This document shows, in pieces, positions 1-9,004 of a DNA stretch of 64,000 nt; within the stretch, counting starts at the first letter, position 1, and every line of letters begins with the position of its first letter. The stretch spans positions 1 through 64,000 of the forward strand of contig UQVY01000002.1 of assembly GCA_900544545.1 (NCBI GenBank). Direction: 5' to 3'. The position numbers and the translations under genes are program-made. A model generated the notes under the pieces. The model was not told where the DNA came from. It saw only the letters and a program-made list of their open reading frames with translations, and did no database searches. This stretch comes from an uncultured Eubacteriales bacterium (lineage in GTDB: Bacteria > Bacillota > Clostridia > Christensenellales > CAG-314).

Positions 1-62
1 GGGCTCGAACCTATGACCCTCTGCTTGTAAGGCAGATGCTCTCCCAGCTGAGCTATACCCCC
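1..62 (-). tRNA. tRNA-Val (anticodon TAC), 3' end cut by the window edge
   Basis: Read on the minus strand, the sequence begins with the acceptor arm GGGGGTA, then a normal D arm and an anticodon loop CTTACAA, which gives anticodon TAC. The T-arm is entered (GGTTCGAGCCC), but its 3' half and the acceptor 3' strand lie outside the window. It is the last gene of a four-tRNA cluster. Confidence 0.93.
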
Positions 63-64
63 AA

Positions 65-139
65 TGGTGACTCCTACGAGAATCGAACTCGTGTTACCGC
101 CGTGAAAGGGCGATGTCTTAACCGCTTGACCAAGGAGCC
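65..139 (-). tRNA. tRNA-Glu (anticodon TTC)
   Basis: The minus strand folds as a complete cloverleaf with acceptor GGCTCCT pairing AGGAGTC and an anticodon loop CTTTCAC that reads TTC. The CCA end is encoded (65-67). Only two bases separate it from tRNA-Val, so the cluster is probably one transcript. Confidence 0.96.
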
Positions 140-152
140 TTATTAAGTTTTA

Positions 153-229
153 TGGTAGCGGCGGTCGGACTCGAACCAACGACCTGCCGGGTATGAACCG
201 GCCGCTATAACCAACTAAGCTACGCCGCC
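153..229 (-). tRNA. tRNA-Met (anticodon CAT), elongator type
   Basis: On the minus strand the acceptor GGCGGCG pairs with CGCCGCT-type 3' sequence, the anticodon loop TTCATAC reads CAT, and CCA is encoded (153-155). The 5' end forms a full Watson-Crick acceptor pair, unlike the initiator next to it, so I call it the elongator. A tRNA-Ile2 with a modified CAT anticodon is the alternative, but the body matches elongator Met better. Confidence 0.9.
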
Positions 230-232
230 ACA

Positions 233-310
<78 letters not shown>

Positions 311-341
311 TCGCTGCCTGCGTTCTTGCGAATGCTTGTGT

Positions 342-370
342 ATTATAGCACAAGGGAACCCTTATGTCAA
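342..370 (-). promoter_or_regulatory. promoter of the tRNA cluster
   Basis: On the minus strand TTGACA (365-370) is followed after exactly 17 bases by TATAAT (342-347), preceded by an extended TGC. This is a perfect consensus sigma-A promoter. Transcription would start about 25 bases ahead of tRNA-fMet. Confidence 0.9.
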
Positions 371-429
371 GATTTTTTCCCGACAATCCGACGGGTTTGT
401 TTTCATTTTTACACGCCGCCGCATAAGGT

Positions 430-700
430 TTTTACCGCTCTTTACGGCGTTTTTTGCGAGTCTGTACCCTCCTTGCCTTCATTTTTACCTTTCTGCTTTT
501 ATTCTCGCTTTCGTTTTAATTTCCTTGCATTCGTTCTGACTTCCTTACTTTTATTTTAACTCCATACCTTTATTTTTACATTCCTTACTTTTATTTTTAC
601 CTCTTACCTTCATTCTTAATTCCTTCGCTTTCGTTTTAATTTCTTTACTTTTATTTTTACCTTCTTTACTTTTATCTTTACTTACTTTTATTTCAACTTA
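430..700. repeat. degenerate tandem repeat, ~19-21 bp units
   Basis: Between the tRNA promoter and the thioesterase stop codon the plus strand is almost pure pyrimidine with scattered A and G. It is built from about ten diverged copies of a unit close to TTCCTTACTTTTATTTTTAC, spaced 19-21 bp. Because the spacing varies, the array keeps no reading frame. No gene is visible here, although the array starts directly after the thioesterase stop codon. Confidence 0.75.
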
Positions 701-1425
701 TTTATTTTCATTTTCGCGAGGAACGCGACCGTTCCGTCGGCTTCGCCTTTAAAACGGAATTCGTCTTCCCCTTCCCTTGCGGAAAATACGGAAAGCGTCT
801 GCCCTTCTCTGACCTGAGAACGGAAATCCATCTGAAATTCCGAGATTCCGAACTTTCCCGCTTCCTCGAGAGTAAAGCAGTCGGTTACGAATTCGAAATA
901 GCGGGTGTTGTTGAGATGTCCGTTGACGTCGATTTTGCTGAGGCGGATAACCTCGTCGAAAACGCGGGTCCATTCTCCGTCGAAAACGAGCTTCTTGAAA
1001 TCCGAGCCGAAAGCATTGTCCGTCCGGAAGGGCTGACTGCGGTCGTAGGGAACTTCTCCGACGGGAACGAGCCTCGCCGTGTTTATGTCGAGGACGCACC
1101 ACTTGGAAACGCCCTGAACCGTAAGATTCCCGCGTTCGTCCGTAATATCGAGGAGCCTTACGAATTCGCAGCCCCGCGGAGGATTGGTCCAGGTTTCGAA
1201 AACCGCACAGTCGTCGAGAACGGGCATTCCGAAGAATCTGTACTTCATTCTCGAAAGAACCCAGCCCATTCCGCATCCGGAAAGAGCCTTCGTTCCCACA
1301 CCGAGTCTTTTGCAATCGGCGGCAGCAACGGACTGAAATACTCTCTGTAAAGAAACGAGCGTCGCTCTGCTCATAAAATCCACGTCGCTCGCGTCGAAAA
1401 GATGCGTTTGTTTTAACGAATTCAT
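688..1425 (-). CDS. acyl-ACP thioesterase (FatA/FatB-type)
   Basis: This protein of about 245 residues has the double hotdog layout of acyl-ACP thioesterases, which release free fatty acids from acyl carrier protein in the cytoplasm. The second hotdog carries the family's Asn-x-His stretch, seen here as VNGHLNNTRY near residue 170. The N-terminal half has the matching SRATLVSLQRVFQ and WVLSRMKYRF segments. I chose ATG at 1425 because GGAGGAAGGCG precedes it at good spacing, while the longer frame upstream has no ribosome binding site and an arginine-rich, unrelated sequence. It is transcribed away from dnaA from its own strong promoter at 1515-1543. The family assignment is firm; the chain-length preference is unknown. 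Confidence 0.88.
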   Translation of the reverse strand: MNSLKQTHLFDASDVDFMSRATLVSLQRVFQSVAAADCKRLGVGTKALSGCGMGWVLSRMKYRFFGMPVLDDCAVFETWTNPPRGCEFVRLLDITDERGNLTVQGVSKWCVLDINTARLVPVGEVPYDRSQPFRTDNAFGSDFKKLVFDGEWTRVFDEVIRLSKIDVNGHLNNTRYFEFVTDCFTLEEAGKFGISEFQMDFRSQVREGQTLSVFSAREGEDEFRFKGEADGTVAFLAKMKINKLK

Positions 1426-1514
1426 CGCCTTCCTCCTTCCGAATCCCCGAAAAATCCGCGGGAAATCCGTCCTCGGCGTTGTACGGAACTTCTTCCGTCC
1501 GCGCCGACAGGAGG

Positions 1515-1543
1515 ATTTTAGCACACCCGAAAAATTCTGTCAA
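1515..1543 (-). promoter_or_regulatory. promoter of the thioesterase gene
   Basis: On the minus strand TTGACA (1538-1543), a 17-base spacer and TAAAAT (1515-1520) with an extended TGC form a near-consensus promoter. The predicted leader before the ATG at 1425 is about 80 bases. Confidence 0.85.
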
Positions 1544-1740
1544 GATAAATAATTATACAGAATTTCCGATATGATTCATAACTGACGAAAACGGAAAAGT
1601 GTAGCGTCCGGAAAAAAATCCGGAGATTTTTTCCAAAAATGAAAAAATATATGGTAAAAATCCACCCATAAATCGGATTCGTATGTTATAATATAAGGTG
1701 GTAATTATTTTATCCAACGGAATTGACAGAGGAGCAGATT
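1544..1740 (+). promoter_or_regulatory. dnaA upstream region with an extended -10 promoter
   Basis: TGTTATAAT at 1684-1692 is an extended -10 element; there is no good -35. The 200 bp upstream of dnaA are AT-rich. I looked for DnaA boxes (TTATCCACA and close variants) and found only a poor match, TTATCCAAC, near 1710, so I do not call an origin. The ribosome binding site GAGGAG precedes the ATG at 1741. Confidence 0.65.
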
Positions 1741-3099
1741 ATGGCTAACGTAAATATCGACGAATTGTGGGACAACATACAGAGCGACCTCGTGCCGGTG
1801 GTGCCGGCCGTCGCTTACGACCTCTGGATACAGACATTACGCCCTCTCTGTAAAGTCGGAAACAAACTCATTCTTATGGCGGAGGACGCGGCTACTCAGG
1901 CGCTGGTGGAAAAGAGATTCCGCCGGAACATAAAAGACGTAATCGACAGGAATTACTCGGACAAGCTCTCGGACGTACAGGTCATTACGCCGGCGGAAGA
2001 AGAGCTTTTCAAGGATTACATAGAAGATCAGGCGGATTTCTCGGACGAGGACGAAAAGACCTCCGCGTTTATATCGAAATATACCTTCGATAACTTCGTC
2101 GTGGGAAAATCCAACGAATTCGTAGCCGCCGCGAGCAAAGCCGTTTCCGAAAACCCCGGGAAGCGTTATAATCCGCTTTTTATCTACGGCCCGGCGGGAC
2201 TCGGAAAAACGCACCTTATGCACGCAATCGGAAACCGCCTCCATTTTCTCCGTCCCGACCTCAGATGTCTTTACGTTTCGAGCGAGCATTTTACGAACAA
2301 CCTCATAGAAGCTCTCCGCGACAGCAACAAAAACGACGAAATGAAACGCTTCCGCAACAAGTACAGAAACGTGGACGTTCTTATGATAGACGATATTCAG
2401 TTCATCGCGAAAACCGTTTCCACGCAGGAGGAATTCTTTCATACCTTCAACGACCTGTATAATATGCAGAAACAAATCGTTATCTCCTCCGACCGTCCGC
2501 CCAGAGAAATCAAACCTCTCGAAGAAAGGCTGAGAACGAGATTCGAAGGAGGCCTTATCGCCGACGTACAGCCGCCCGACCTCGAAACGAGAATCGCAAT
2601 TCTTCAGAAAAAAGCCATTCAGGATAACCTCGACGTCCCGAATAAAGTTCTGGAGCTTATCGCGGACAAGGTTCAGAGCAACGTCCGTGAAATGGAAGGA
2701 CTTCTTACGAAGGTCGTGAGCTACGCGGCTCTCACGGGAAAACCCGTTGACAGCGAGGACGTTCTCGGAGAAGCCCTGAAAGACTTTCGCGACGACAAGC
2801 GGGAGGTTATCACGATAGACAGAATCGTGGACAGCGTTTGCGCTTATTACAGAGTGGACAAGAACGCCCTCATCGGCAAAAAGAAAAATAAGGAAATCGT
2901 GGAACCGCGCCAGATCTGTATTTACCTTATAACGGAAATGCTTACAGTCCCGCTCATCAATATCGGACAGTATTTCGGCGGCAGGGATCATACGACCATA
3001 ATGCACGCGAGAGATAAAGTATCGGGACTCATTCAGGACGGAGATACCAAAGCCGCAGCCGCGGTCAAGGACATAAAGGACAGCATTTTAAGCAGATAA
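1741..3099 (+). CDS. dnaA: chromosomal replication initiator protein DnaA
   Basis: The 452-residue protein has all DnaA domains: an N-terminal helicase-interaction domain (IDELWDNIQ), a short linker, an AAA+ ATPase with Walker A GPAGLGKTH near residue 150 and Walker B VLMIDDIQF near 213, and the C-terminal DNA-binding domain with FGGRDHTTIMHARDKV near 415. I start at ATG 1741, which has GAGGAG upstream, instead of the TTG 18 bases earlier, which has none. In most Bacillota dnaA is followed by dnaN, recF and gyrB. Here it is flanked by a thioesterase and, tail to tail with an 11-bp gap, by an acetyltransferase. It initiates replication and also acts as a transcription factor. Confidence 0.98.
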   Translation: MANVNIDELWDNIQSDLVPVVPAVAYDLWIQTLRPLCKVGNKLILMAEDAATQALVEKRFRRNIKDVIDRNYSDKLSDVQVITPAEEELFKDYIEDQADFSDEDEKTSAFISKYTFDNFVVGKSNEFVAAASKAVSENPGKRYNPLFIYGPAGLGKTHLMHAIGNRLHFLRPDLRCLYVSSEHFTNNLIEALRDSNKNDEMKRFRNKYRNVDVLMIDDIQFIAKTVSTQEEFFHTFNDLYNMQKQIVISSDRPPREIKPLEERLRTRFEGGLIADVQPPDLETRIAILQKKAIQDNLDVPNKVLELIADKVQSNVREMEGLLTKVVSYAALTGKPVDSEDVLGEALKDFRDDKREVITIDRIVDSVCAYYRVDKNALIGKKKNKEIVEPRQICIYLITEMLTVPLINIGQYFGGRDHTTIMHARDKVSGLIQDGDTKAAAAVKDIKDSILSR

Positions 3100-3110
3100 A
3101 ACCTCGGCTT

Positions 3111-3683
3111 TCAATCGTCTTTTCCGCTGCGGGAACCGACTCGTACGTTACGGACGATTTTAAGATCGCGATTTCCTCTGACGAAGGAATTTTCGGGAAC
3201 GGAACGGTCTACGGTCGTACCGGCGGCTACGAAACTCCCCGAACCGACCGACAGAGGCGCGATCAGATTCACGTTGCTTCCGATAAAACACCTCTCACCT
3301 ATAACCGAGCGGTGTTTTTTCTTCCCGTCGTAATTACAGAATATCACCCCGCAGCCTACGTTCGAGCCGCTTCCTATTTCCGCGTCGCCTATATAGGTCA
3401 GATGAGCCGCTTTTACTCCCCTGCCGAGAAGACTGTTTTTTACCTCGACGAAATTCCCCACGCGGCAGTCGTCGCTTATTACGCAGTTTTCCCGCAGACG
3501 GGCGTACGGACCTATCGAGCAGTTCCTTCCTATCTCGGAGGAATCTATGCGCGAAAAGCTGCAAACGACGGTGTTTTCGCCTATCTTCGTATTCCCCGTT
3601 ATCACGCAGTATGGCATAATCGTTGCGGACGGACTTATTTCGGCTTCGGGACTTATATATACGGTTTCGGGCTTGATTATCAT
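3111..3683 (-). CDS. stand-alone left-handed beta-helix acetyltransferase, GlmU C-terminal-domain-like
   Basis: The 190 residues consist of hexapeptide repeats and match only the C-terminal half of GlmU, which acetylates glucosamine-1-phosphate. The landmarks are in GlmU order: VGNFVEVKNS, the AAHLTYIGDA segment with the catalytic-type histidine, VGCGVIFCNYDG with the conserved Asn and Tyr, and FIGSNVNLIAPLSVG. The uridylyltransferase domain that normally precedes it (GxGTRM motif) is absent, and the start is well fixed by AAGGAGGATTTT before ATG at 3683. It may be one half of a split GlmU, or an acetyltransferase for another sugar phosphate. It is convergent with dnaA. The fold is certain; the substrate is inferred. 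Confidence 0.8.
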   Translation of the reverse strand: MIIKPETVYISPEAEISPSATIMPYCVITGNTKIGENTVVCSFSRIDSSEIGRNCSIGPYARLRENCVISDDCRVGNFVEVKNSLLGRGVKAAHLTYIGDAEIGSGSNVGCGVIFCNYDGKKKHRSVIGERCFIGSNVNLIAPLSVGSGSFVAAGTTVDRSVPENSFVRGNRDLKIVRNVRVGSRSGKDD

Positions 3684-3777
3684 AAAATCCTCCTTATAAA
3701 AACGGAAAAACTCCGCGATTATTTATACTTCGCGACGAGCGGAAATATAACGGAAATATTCGCCGACGCTTTTTGCG

Positions 3778-3806
3778 TTGACAAAAGCTTAATATGAGTG
3801 TATAAT
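3778..3806 (+). promoter_or_regulatory. perfect consensus promoter of recD2-secA
   Basis: TTGACA at 3778-3783, a 17-base spacer and TATAAT at 3801-3806. The predicted start of transcription is near 3813, only about 7 bases before a possible GTG start codon and 49 before the preferred ATG. Confidence 0.9.
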
Positions 3807-3861
3807 AATAAATCGTAACGTGCAAAAAAAGACTCTCCCTTCGGACGCGGCAAAAAAAACG

Positions 3862-6156
3862 ATGAAAATCAAAGGTACCGTCAATTCAATAATATTCTGC
3901 AATAAAGACAACGGCTATACCGTCCTCGATCTTATCGTCAAAAAGAATAAGGAGCCGATAACCTGCGTCGGAAATCTCCCCTCGGTCAGCGAAGGAGAAT
4001 GCCTCGAGCTTACGGGAGAATTTACGCGGCACAGTAAGTTCGGAGAACAGTTCGTCGTTTCGGAATGCGCCGTCGCCGAACCCGAAAGCGCGGCGGGAAT
4101 CGAAAGATACCTCGCGAGCGGAGTCATCAAGGGTATAGGCCCCGCAACCGCAAAGGAAATCGTAAAGGTCTTCGGCGAGGACTCCCTCGACGTCATCGAA
4201 AATCAGCCCGAACTTCTCGTCGCGGTCAGAGGAGTTTCCAAAAGAAAAGCTCTCGAAATAGGCGAAAGTTATTCCTCGATAAAAGAAATGAAGGAACAGA
4301 TTATGTTTCTTCAGAGCTTCAATATGACGCTCAATCTCGCCGTCAGAATATACAATATATATAAGGAGAAAACCTCCGAAAGACTCAAAGAGAATCCTTA
4401 CGTTCTTATAGACGACGTGGACGGCGTAGGTTTTATTACAGCGGACAAAATCGCGCGGAATATGGGGTATTCGCCGACGGGAGAATTCAGAATCCGCGCG
4501 GGGATAATTTACGTCCTTCGCGAAAACTCCGAAAAAAACGGAAATACTTATATGTCCGAATCCGAGCTTTCGGAAAAAACCTTTTCCCTCCTCGAAATAG
4601 ATCCCGAGGAAAACAAAGCCGCTTACGACAGAGTTATGCAGATCCTCGAACTCGAACTTACGATAAGAAGATTCTCCTTAAGCGAAGAAAACTGCGTGGC
4701 TCTTTACAGCTGCTATAACACCGAAAAAAGCATTGCTGCCAAGCTTATAAGACTTAAACGCTCGGCTCCTTCCCCGCAAAACGACGACGACCTTATCAGG
4801 AATTACGAAAGAATCAACGGGATAACCCTTCATCCGCTCCAGAGGCAAGCCGTCCTCGACGCGGTAAACAGCGGCGTCAGCGTTATTACGGGCGGACCGG
4901 GAACGGGCAAAACCACGATTATAAAGTGTATCTGTCATATCTTCCACGCGAGAGGCATAGACCCCGTTTGTCTTACGCCCACGGGAAGAGCCGCCAAACG
5001 TATGCAGCAGGCTACGGGCGAAGACGCGAAAACCATTCACCGCGCCCTCGAATTTCAATACCGCAGCGGACCTTATTTCGGAAGAAACGAGGATTCTCCG
5101 CTCGACGGAAAGGTATTCATCGTGGACGAGGTTTCGATGACCGATATATTCGTGTTCAACGCCCTCCTCAAGGCCGTAAAGGACGGCTCCGTCCTTATTC
5201 TCGTCGGAGATAAGGATCAGCTCCCTTCGGTCGGCGCGGGAAGCGTTCTCGCGGATATAATTTCCTCGGGACTTATAAAGGTCTCCTTCCTCAAACATAT
5301 CTACCGTCAGGAGGACGGAAGCCTCATTATCTCGAACGCCCACCTCATAAACGCCTGCGAAATGCCCGTCATAAACAACAAAAGTACGGATTTCTTCTTT
5401 TTAAACAGAGAAACCCCCGAAGAAATCGCCTCGACCGTCGTCGAACTTACGGCGGAAAGGCTCCCGAAATTCCACGGGAAAAATCCCACGGAGATTCAGG
5501 TGCTTGCGCCGATGAAGGCAGGCCCCGCGGGAGTTGCCAACATAAACGCGCGGCTTCAGGCGACGCTCAACCCGCCTTCGCGCGAAAAGGGCGAAATAAG
5601 ATACGGCGGAACGGTCTTTCGTCTGGGCGACAAGGTTATGCAGACGGCGAACGACTATCAGGCGGAATGGGTGAAAATCGCAGAAAACGGAAGTATAGAA
5701 TCGGGCGAAGGCGTCTATAACGGCGATATAGGTTTCGTTTCGGAGGTCGAAGGCGCGGGACTTTCCGTTACCTTCGAGGACGGACGGATAGTCGAATATC
5801 AGAGAAACTCCCTTCAGGACCTTACACTCGCGTACTGCGTTACCGTCCATAAAAGTCAGGGAAGCGAATTCGACGTAGCCGTTATCGTGATAACCAGCGG
5901 CCCGCCTTCCATCATCAACAAGAACCTTCTTTATACCGCCGTAACCAGAGCGAAAAAATCCGTCGTCCTCGTCGGAAACCGCCGCCACCTTTACGGAATG
6001 GTCAAAAACAACTTCATCGTATTGAGAAACACTCTGCTCAAACTCTTCCTTCCCGAAGAGGAAAAGCGTTACGAAACATACTTCAGCGACGGAAAAACAA
6101 CCGAAACTAAATCCGACGCGCAGCCTACGGAGGTCAACAATGGGGATATTCAGTAA
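3862..6156 (+). CDS. recD2: ATP-dependent DNA helicase RecD2
   Basis: This is a 764-residue superfamily 1B helicase of the RecD2 group, which unwinds DNA 5' to 3' and works in recombination and repair without RecBC. It opens with the typical IKGTVNSIIFCNKDNGYTVL strand, then helix-hairpin-helix repeats, and the motor with Walker A GGPGTGKTT near residue 343, DEVSM near 421, VTVHKSQGSEFD and YTAVTRAKKSVVLVG near the end. I prefer ATG 3862 because family members start right at this point. A GTG at 3820 would add 14 residues but would leave almost no leader after the promoter. No clear ribosome binding site precedes either. The 3' end overlaps secA by 17 bp, so the two are co-transcribed. Confidence 0.95.
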   Translation: MKIKGTVNSIIFCNKDNGYTVLDLIVKKNKEPITCVGNLPSVSEGECLELTGEFTRHSKFGEQFVVSECAVAEPESAAGIERYLASGVIKGIGPATAKEIVKVFGEDSLDVIENQPELLVAVRGVSKRKALEIGESYSSIKEMKEQIMFLQSFNMTLNLAVRIYNIYKEKTSERLKENPYVLIDDVDGVGFITADKIARNMGYSPTGEFRIRAGIIYVLRENSEKNGNTYMSESELSEKTFSLLEIDPEENKAAYDRVMQILELELTIRRFSLSEENCVALYSCYNTEKSIAAKLIRLKRSAPSPQNDDDLIRNYERINGITLHPLQRQAVLDAVNSGVSVITGGPGTGKTTIIKCICHIFHARGIDPVCLTPTGRAAKRMQQATGEDAKTIHRALEFQYRSGPYFGRNEDSPLDGKVFIVDEVSMTDIFVFNALLKAVKDGSVLILVGDKDQLPSVGAGSVLADIISSGLIKVSFLKHIYRQEDGSLIISNAHLINACEMPVINNKSTDFFFLNRETPEEIASTVVELTAERLPKFHGKNPTEIQVLAPMKAGPAGVANINARLQATLNPPSREKGEIRYGGTVFRLGDKVMQTANDYQAEWVKIAENGSIESGEGVYNGDIGFVSEVEGAGLSVTFEDGRIVEYQRNSLQDLTLAYCVTVHKSQGSEFDVAVIVITSGPPSIINKNLLYTAVTRAKKSVVLVGNRRHLYGMVKNNFIVLRNTLLKLFLPEEEKRYETYFSDGKTTETKSDAQPTEVNNGDIQ

Positions 6157-8872
6157 AATCTTCCCTTCCGAAAACGAACGCGAGCTTAAAAAGCTCCGCA
6201 AAACAGCCGATAAAGTCGTAGCTCTCGAATCGAAATACGCTTCTCTTTCCGATAAAGAGCTTCAGGCGGTTACTCCCGCCCTCAAAGAACGGCTTTCAAA
6301 GGGCGAAACCCTCGACGATATTCTTCCCGACGCCTTCGCCGCGATAAGAGAAGCAGCCTTCCGCGTCATCAAGCAGAAACCCTATTACGTTCAGGTTATG
6401 GGCGGAATAGCTCTCCATCAGGGAAGAATCTGTCAGATGGCTACCGGCGAGGGAAAAACCCTCGTTTCCACCCTTCCCGCCTATCTCAACGCGCTCGCGG
6501 GAAAGGGCGTTCACGTCGTTACGGTCAACGACTACCTCGCGAATTTCCACTGCGAATGGATGGGCAAAATCCACCGCTTTATGGGACTTACGGTCGGAGT
6601 CGTACTCCCGAAAATGACCGTCCGTCAGAAACAAGCCTCCTACGCCTGCGATATAACCTACGGCACGAATACCGAATTCGGATTCGATTATCTCCGCGAC
6701 AATATGGCTATGTCAAAGTCGCGTATTATGCAGAGAGAACTCGATTTCGCGATTATCGACGAGGTGGACAGCATTCTTATCGACGAAGCGAGAACGCCGC
6801 TCATTATCTCCGGACAGGGCGACGCCTCTACCGACGACTTCAAACGCTCGGACAGATTCGTCCGCTCCCTCAAGCCCGAGGATTACGAGGTCGACGAAAA
6901 GCTCAGGACCGTCCGTCTTTCCGATTCGGGCGTTCAGAAAGCCGAAAAATTCTACGACATAGAAAACCTCGGCGATATCGAAAACACGGCCATAAACCAC
7001 TATATCAATCAGTCGCTCTATGCCCATACCCTCAAACAGCGCGATACCGATTATATCGTCGAAAACGGAGAAATCGTCATCGTAGACGAATTTACCGGCC
7101 GTAAAATGGAAGGAAGACGCTACTCGAACGGACTTCATCAGGCTCTCGAAGCCAAGGAGAACGTCCGTATTCAGGAGGAAAATCAAACCCTCGCGACTAT
7201 ATCGTATCAGAACCTTTTCCGACTTTACAGAAAGCTTTCGGGAATGACCGGTACCGCAAAAACCGAAGAGGGCGAATTCAATTCGATTTATAATCTCGAC
7301 GTAGTGGTCATTCCGCCCAATAAGCCCTGCGTAAGAAAAGACGAACAGGATGTCGTTTACGGCACGCACGAGGGAAAAATACGCGCGATTATCAGGGATA
7401 TCAAGGACTGCCACGAAAAAGGAAGGCCCGTACTCGTCGGCACGGTTTCGGTCGCAAGAAGCGAAGAGCTTTCGGCAGACCTTAAAAAAGAAGGCGTCCC
7501 GCATACCGTCCTCAACGCGAAATATCACGAAAAAGAAGCCGAAATCGTCGCTCAGGCAGGAAGAGTCGGAAGCGTTACCATTGCTACCAATATGGCGGGC
7601 AGAGGAACCGATATCCTCCTCGGCGGAAACCCCGAATTCCTCGCGAAAGAAGAAATGCAAAGGCTGGATTATACCGTCGAGCAGGTCGAAATCGCGTCGA
7701 GTTACGTCGAAGGAGACGAGGAAACCCGTAAGCTTCAGTCGCTTTACAGAGACCTCCTCGCAAAATACGAAACCCTCATAAAGGGCGAAAAACAAAAGGT
7801 CGTGGAACTGGGCGGACTCAGAATCATCGGTACCGAAAGACACGAGAGCCGAAGAATCGACGATCAGCTCCGCGGAAGATCCGGCCGTCAGGGAGACCCC
7901 GGAAGCAGTATATTCTATATCTCCCTCGACGACGACCTCGTAAGACTCTTCGGCGAAGAAAAAATCGCTATGGCAAAAAGACTCTACGGCTCGCTCAGTC
8001 AGAACGACGATACCCCCATCTCCCTCGGAATCATCAGCAAAGCCATCGAAAACGCCCAGAAAGCCGTCGAAGCCAATAACTTCGCGGTAAGAAAAAGAGT
8101 CCTTCAGTACGACGACGTTTTCAACCTCCAGAGAAACGTTATCTACGCCGAAAGAAGAAAGGTCATAAACGGCGAGAATATCCATTCCGATATAACGGAT
8201 ATGCTCGATTTCTACTGCGACTTCACCTTCGATAAGGTTATGTCCGAAACGGAAAAAATGAGCGACGCGAATATAGCCGAGCTTAATAAATCGGCGGTTT
8301 ATTACTTCCCGGGAGCAAGCAAGTTCTTCACGGAGGAGGATAAAAACCGCTCCAAGGACGACCTCCGCAAGGAATGGACGCAGACTATCAGGGAGTTTTA
8401 TAACGAGCGTCGCGAAGATACCCGAAGCATAGGCGTAGACCCCGACGAAATCGAAAGACATTTCCTCCTCCGCAATATAACCACTCTCTGGATGTACCAT
8501 ATCGACAGAATGGACGAACTCAAAGACGTCGTAAGACTTCAGTCATACGCGCAGAGAGACCCCGTTATCGAGTACAAGATACGAGGCTACGACCTCTTCG
8601 AAGAAATGCAGCAGGATATTAAGTTCAATACTATAAGATTCCTCCTCTTCACGCCTATTCAGCGCAACCTCAACGCCGATACCGAAAAGAACGATATCCG
8701 CGAACAACCCGAAAACGGCGAAAAGGATTTCAACGCGCGCTGTACCTGCGGAAGCGGAAAACGCTATAAGGACTGCTGCGGAAAAGCCGAGTACGAGGAA
8801 TATATGGAGAAACAAAGAAAACTCCGCCGCGAAGAACGCAAACAGAAACAGTTGAACGCCCGCAAAGGATGA
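6140..8872 (+). CDS. secA: preprotein translocase ATPase SecA
   Basis: The 910-residue protein is a full-length SecA, the motor that pushes unfolded precursor proteins through SecYEG. It has the DEAD-like Walker A MATGEGKTL near residue 100, IDEVDSILIDEARTPLI near 205, the QLRGRSGRQGDPGSS segment of the second motor domain, and a C-terminal zinc-binding tail CTCGSGKRYKDCCG near 870 that contacts SecB or ribosomes. The start has ACGGAGG upstream inside recD2. It is expected to export the lipoproteins encoded at 11.6 and 24 kb; prepilins are usually inserted by the Sec/SRP route too. There is no sign of a second SecA in the window. Confidence 0.98.
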   Translation: MGIFSKIFPSENERELKKLRKTADKVVALESKYASLSDKELQAVTPALKERLSKGETLDDILPDAFAAIREAAFRVIKQKPYYVQVMGGIALHQGRICQMATGEGKTLVSTLPAYLNALAGKGVHVVTVNDYLANFHCEWMGKIHRFMGLTVGVVLPKMTVRQKQASYACDITYGTNTEFGFDYLRDNMAMSKSRIMQRELDFAIIDEVDSILIDEARTPLIISGQGDASTDDFKRSDRFVRSLKPEDYEVDEKLRTVRLSDSGVQKAEKFYDIENLGDIENTAINHYINQSLYAHTLKQRDTDYIVENGEIVIVDEFTGRKMEGRRYSNGLHQALEAKENVRIQEENQTLATISYQNLFRLYRKLSGMTGTAKTEEGEFNSIYNLDVVVIPPNKPCVRKDEQDVVYGTHEGKIRAIIRDIKDCHEKGRPVLVGTVSVARSEELSADLKKEGVPHTVLNAKYHEKEAEIVAQAGRVGSVTIATNMAGRGTDILLGGNPEFLAKEEMQRLDYTVEQVEIASSYVEGDEETRKLQSLYRDLLAKYETLIKGEKQKVVELGGLRIIGTERHESRRIDDQLRGRSGRQGDPGSSIFYISLDDDLVRLFGEEKIAMAKRLYGSLSQNDDTPISLGIISKAIENAQKAVEANNFAVRKRVLQYDDVFNLQRNVIYAERRKVINGENIHSDITDMLDFYCDFTFDKVMSETEKMSDANIAELNKSAVYYFPGASKFFTEEDKNRSKDDLRKEWTQTIREFYNERREDTRSIGVDPDEIERHFLLRNITTLWMYHIDRMDELKDVVRLQSYAQRDPVIEYKIRGYDLFEEMQQDIKFNTIRFLLFTPIQRNLNADTEKNDIREQPENGEKDFNARCTCGSGKRYKDCCGKAEYEEYMEKQRKLRREERKQKQLNARKG

Positions 8873-9004
8873 GATTTACCGGACGCAAGCCGAATACGGG
8901 ATAAGATTCCTTCGGACGCGGACGGAAATCGATTCCGAAAAAGAAAACGAGCGGACGATTAAAACGAAAATAAAGAAAATCTACTGAAAAGGATGGTGAT
9001 AAAT

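Noticed and set aside
1540..1740. Replication origin next to dnaA
   Set aside because: Only one weak DnaA-box-like sequence was found, so I do not annotate oriC.
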